Shown: positions 60,501 to 64,000 of the stretch, piece by piece
How the letters are laid out: each line of letters opens with the position of its first letter
How positions within the stretch are numbered: the first letter of the stretch is position 1
NCBI GenBank assembly: GCA_001931875.2
Contig: MSJH02000800.1
Span: forward strand, 1-64,000
Source: Byssochlamys sp. IMV 00236
Taxonomy: Eukaryota > Ascomycota > Eurotiomycetes > Eurotiales > Thermoascaceae
Length of the DNA: 64,000 bases
Direction: 5' to 3'
Position numbers and translations under genes: made by a program
Notes under the pieces: generated by a model
Database searches by the model: none
What the model was told of the DNA's origin: nothing
The model's input: the letters and a program-made list of their open reading frames with translations, nothing else

Positions 60501-62919
60501 CCACTGGCAGGATGAGAAAGGGGAGCCTGATCTCTCGACGGCAGGCAAAAAGATGCACCGTAAAACACCACCCGTGGAGGCAAGCTCGCAAGATCGTCCA
60601 TCGTAAGCATCTCTTGAACCCTCTTCGACGCGAGCTGACCTGGAGAATAGCACGCCGAAGCAGAGCGGCGGGCTCCATCGTACGACGTCCATCCACGGTC
60701 ACCATCACCATGACGGGCATCCGCTGCCATGGTCATTGGACCAAGAGAAGAGTGACGCACCGCGCTCTCTGTTTGGCGGTTCCGTGGGAATCAATAGCGA
60801 CGTCGTGACTCCGCCCCGGACGCCGCTGGGGACGATCCGCGAGCACGATGAAGAAGCTCCACGACGAACCGCCGGGGGAAGCGGGACGCCGAAGCTGTCC
60901 ATGGGACCGGAACATCGTCTACCTCCACCGGCAACGCCCTCTATCACAGACGATGCGCTGTCCACCGGGGATGACCAGCTTAACCGACCGCGCAGCCGAG
61001 CCCCCGCGCAGCAGCTAAATACGCCGGAGCAGAGAGCGCCCGTCGTGCGGCCCAGCAGCGTGGGCAGCATAGGCAGTATAGGCAGTATCAACAGCAGACG
61101 ATCGACCGGGACGCCGCCATTGCGCCGGGTCAGCCGTAATCTTAGCGGCGATCTGCGCGCAGCCAGTCGGCTGGAGGAGGAGAAGGAAAAGGAAAAGGAG
61201 GAGGCGGGGAGGCGCAGTAGCGACTATAGTCGGGCGGCCGAAGACGAACTGGTCAATCTCCCCTCGTCTTCCACCTACGACCCCGTCACCGACAAGGGCA
61301 AGCGCCCGGTGCGAGTCATGGCCGATGTCTATGTAAGTGATGGTGTTATCTATTATTATTTTCATTATTAGTATTGATTCATTGCTTTTATCTTCATACT
61401 GACGCTCTTCCCCACACAGGAGGGATGGGGTGAGACCCCCAGCTCGCCCCGGTCGCCCAACCGACCTCCCAGCGTCCGGCGCCGTCGCAGCATGCAATAT
61501 CTACAAGAGCTCGAGACTCGCCTCGACCAGTTAATTTCCGAAAACCGTCTGCTCGCCGCCGCCCGCGATGAAGCCGAAAACAAGATCCGCACCCTTCGCA
61601 GTGCACGCCGCAAGAGTGACAACGCGCTCAACCGCAGCGATGCCGATCTCCGCGACAAGGAAGCAGAAATCACCCAGCTGAAGAACTCGCTGGACTGGAT
61701 GCAGAAGGAGGTCGCTCGCCTGACCGAAGAGAATGAAGGCCTCACGGCGACCAACGCCGGCCTCGAGGCCGCACACCACCAAGAGCTCAAGGAAGCCCGT
61801 GAGGCTTCCTCCCGCGAGCTAGAAGAGCTGCGGTCGCAGCACCAGCAGTTGTCTACGGGGATGGAGGATATCGTGCGACACGAAATCGAATCCGCACTGG
61901 CTCAAAAGAACGAAGAACTGCGCCTCCTGCGGACAGAGCTGGCGGCCACGCGCGACAAGGTGCAGGAGCTGCAGCTCCAAATCACTGCATCACTCCCGGA
62001 GGACGATGTGATCGTGTCGCGCGACGAGGACTATTTCGATGCCGCCTGCCAGAAACTGTGCCAGCATGTCCAGCAGTGGGTGCTGCGCTTCTCCAAGCAC
62101 TCCGATCTACGACGATGCCGCCTGCTCAGTGAGATCAACGATGAGAAGATCGCCGATCGGTTCGACAATGCCATCCTGGACGGATCGGACGTGGACAGCT
62201 ACCTGGCCGATCGAGTGCGACGGCGCGATGTGTTCATGTCGGTGGTGATGACAATGGTGTGGGAATACATCTTCACGCGGTACCTCTTTGGCATGGACCG
62301 CGAACAGCGTCAGAAACTGAAGACGCTCGAGAAGCAGCTGGCGGAAGTAGGATCGCGCTGCGCGGTGTCTCGCTGGCGTGCGACGACACTGACTCTATTG
62401 GCGCGCCGACCAGCCTTTGCCCGTCAGCGGCTTAACGACACCGAGGCAGTGGCCCTAGAGATCTTTGGCACATTATCGCGCCTGCTGCCACCACCGTCTG
62501 CAGTCGAGGGGACGTTGCTGGACTCCCTGCGCAACGTGCTGCGTGTGGCCGCGGACCTGTCGATCGAGATGCGGACGCAACGTGCTGAATACGTGATGCT
62601 GCCACCACTGCAGCCCGAGTTCGACGCCAACGGAGACCTGGCGCGGCAAGTATACTTTAACGCCTCGCTGATGAACGAGCGCAGCGGCCAGACGACGTCG
62701 AACGAGGAACTGGAGGCGCAACAAGCAGTGGTGCGGCTGGTGCTGTTCCCGCTCGTGGTGAAGAAAGGCAACGACCTGGGCGAAGGGGACGAGGAGATCG
62801 TGGTGTGCCCAGCGCAGGTGCTGGTAGCTCGTCCATCCACGGAGAAGAAGGTCGTGCGCGTGTTGAGCGGCGACCGAATGTCTATCGATGCTCCTTCAGC
62901 CATGAGTAACATGATCTAG
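45557..62919 (+). CDS. lah: Leashin-type Woronin-body tether ('involucrin repeat protein')
   Basis: Giant 5704-aa protein. Exons are 45557-51157, 51271-60602, 60651-61332 and 61420-62919; introns of 113, 48 and 87 nt are GT-AG, phases fit, and the sum is divisible by three. In Pezizomycotina, Leashin ties Woronin bodies (via the WSC membrane protein at its N-terminus) to the septum or cortex (via its C-terminus), so that pores can be plugged after wounding. Seen here: a Ser/Arg-rich N-terminus; a conserved-looking block with C544 and C547 (VCKYCFEPG); five Gly/Ala-rich helix-like segments near 600, 707, 940, 1196 and 1463; three 'VDAAV-AA' segments near 2238, 2335 and 2386; about 19 lysine-rich modules between roughly 2484 and 4760 in acidic linkers; a coiled coil at about 5232-5400; and a C-terminal globular part. 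The family name rests on length, layout and terminal regions recognised from memory. The middle is known to be poorly conserved. Confidence 0.85.
53911..54147 (+). repeat. PQEQ minisatellite inside Leashin (12-bp unit)
   Basis: About 20 units of a 12-bp in-frame repeat encoding Pro-Gln-Glu-Gln or Ala-Gln-Glu-Gln. Early units use CCTCAGGAGCAG and mixed variants. From 54037 to 54144 there are nine perfect copies of CCTCAAGAACAG. The 3' units being identical points to recent expansion, and length polymorphism between strains is expected. Confidence 0.95.
55621..55695 (+). repeat. TEGPT minisatellite inside Leashin (15-bp unit)
   Basis: Four perfect copies of GAAGGACCAACCACT plus one diverged copy, in frame, encoding Glu-Gly-Pro-Thr-Thr repeats between two lysine-rich modules. 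Confidence 0.95.
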
Positions 62920-63742
62920 GTAGTGACTGTGAAGAGGTCCATCTCCAGCCAGAACCCTCGAGGCGTCACACTCGTCGGATTTGGCCTGCGGAGAGGACTA
63001 TCACGTCGCAGCTCTTGGTTGTCTGTTGATATCTAATTTTCTTGTTTTCTTGTTAGATGTTTTCTTTTTTCGGTTGATATGCCACATCTGGCACATGGAT
63101 TGGTCGTCCCTCTCGCCTTGATCGAGATGCGGACGTGGGACAAAAGGAGACCCGCTGCTTTATTGGTTCATTAACGGTTAATCTTGGTTTCGTTTCTTTC
63201 TTGTGTGTACCTCATGTTCTGTGATGAGATGAGATGAGATGCGATGTCATGTCTGTATGTATGTACTTCTACCATGATGATAATGAATGATGACCTTATT
63301 CCATCTTCGACTGTTGAGGCTGCAGATACGACCAGAATAATAATAGTCTATCTACTGTGTATTCATGTATTATTTATTATCATATAGTTGGTTCTGCCTG
63401 AAAGCGTCGATCCGTGGGTCGCCCTTCCAGCTTATGACTTCATCCGACGACCTTCTCTCCTCCTCTCTTTTTCACCACAACTCAGTTCCATCTGGTCTTC
63501 AAGCTGCTTTTCTTGTCGACTTATCTAGTGAACTTATATCCATCATCCATGCCAGCCTCTATCCGTCTTCTATGGCCAATGAGTCTTATTGATTGCTGCC
63601 TCTCTCTGGCCTCTTCCTATGATGCTCTGGCTGGCCTGAAGAGCAACTCCCCGCCATCGTACTCTAGACATGAATAATAGGAACCCTTGATCTACGAAAC
63701 TAGACACAGACGATTTTCTTCTAGCTCGCCCTCTTCTCCGCC
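62920..63742. other. Intergenic region after Leashin
   Basis: About 820 bp holding the Leashin 3' end and the promoter of the next plus-strand gene. There is a short GATGA pentamer run near 63223-63242. Otherwise I see nothing recognisable. Confidence 0.5.
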
Positions 63743-64000
63743 ATGGACGACCCCCATCTAACCGCCTCCACTGGGGGCAGCTCTGGCGCTGTCGCCCGAT
63801 CGCCCATTGACGACGCTCCAGCCACTTCATCCTCGACCCGCCCGGATGCCGGCGAGAGCAATCCGGCCAAAAAGAAGAAACACAGGAACCGCCCGCGGCG
63901 ACGGCGCAATCGTCGCCAGTCTTTCCTGACTGCTGAGGACATCAATCCGTCTGGAGGGACGACGAATAACGCTGGAGGTGCCCCGACGACTGCATCAACT
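63743..64000 (+). CDS. 5' part of an unidentified gene, cut by the window end
   Basis: The frame is open from an ATG in good context (CCGCCATGG) to the window edge, 86 codons without a stop. The N-terminus reads MDDPHLTASTGGSSG, then a strongly basic cluster (KKKKHRNRPRRRRNRRQSFL) at about residues 42-61, then a Gly/Thr/Asn-rich stretch. The basic cluster could be a nuclear-localisation or RNA-binding signal. The family cannot be told from this fragment. Confidence 0.6.
   Translation, partial: MDDPHLTASTGGSSGAVARSPIDDAPATSSSTRPDAGESNPAKKKKHRNRPRRRRNRRQSFLTAEDINPSGGTTNNAGGAPTTAST

Noticed and set aside
58545..60692. Two minus-strand frames of about 280-300 codons, Ser-rich, within Leashin
   Set aside because: Glu/Lys/Ala-rich plus-strand coding with strong codon bias keeps antisense frames open by chance. 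The plus-strand model is supported by exon phases and terminal regions.
1..64000. CRISPR arrays, insertion sequences, prophage or bacterial operons
   Set aside because: No regularly spaced repeats with unique spacers, no transposase, and gene structures are spliced and eukaryotic throughout.

Overview
The window is nuclear DNA of a filamentous ascomycete, most likely Eurotiales and probably Aspergillus or a close relative. The evidence is the short GT-AG introns (mostly 47-115 nt), two Zn(II)2Cys6 regulators, and a giant single-gene Leashin-type Woronin-body tether, which is specific to Pezizomycotina. I found no prokaryotic gene organisation, CRISPR array, rRNA, or convincing tRNA.

Left part (1-13 kb) looks accessory. 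The first ~595 bases are extremely AT-rich (about 8% G+C by hand count, no CpG) and end abruptly. They are followed by ~3.9 kb without a recognisable gene, a four-exon Zn2Cys6 regulator (minus), a broken NmrA-like gene (plus), a lineage-conserved-looking protein of unknown function (minus), and a poorly defined stretch that may hold a methyltransferase relic. A regulator next to an NmrA relic and a possible methyltransferase relic beside an AT-rich block could be the remains of a decayed metabolic locus. That reading is inference.

Central part (13-31 kb) is housekeeping. It holds a Ser/Thr-rich single-pass membrane protein (plus), ribosomal protein eL19 (minus), Gcn1 (minus, six exons, 2697 aa) and, divergently from Gcn1 across only 301 bp, a DHX29/DHX57-type DExH RNA helicase (plus, ten exons, 1463 aa). 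Three of these four genes serve translation. For eL19, Gcn1, the helicase, both zinc-cluster regulators and Leashin, the summed exon lengths are divisible by three and the phases match at each junction.

30.7-40.0 kb is a ~9.3 kb gene-poor interval with several simple repeats. It ends at a large zinc-cluster regulator (plus, seven exons, 1102 aa) with a Pro/His-rich N-terminus.

Right part (45.5-62.9 kb) is almost entirely one gene. Leashin (Lah, often annotated 'involucrin repeat protein') has four exons and 5704 aa. Its N-terminal third carries five Gly/Ala-rich helix-like segments and a CxxC-containing block. Its middle has about 19 lysine-rich modules separated by acidic linkers, plus two in-frame minisatellites. 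It ends in a coiled coil and a C-terminal globular region. The family is known to tether Woronin bodies to the septum. The window closes inside the first exon of another plus-strand gene.
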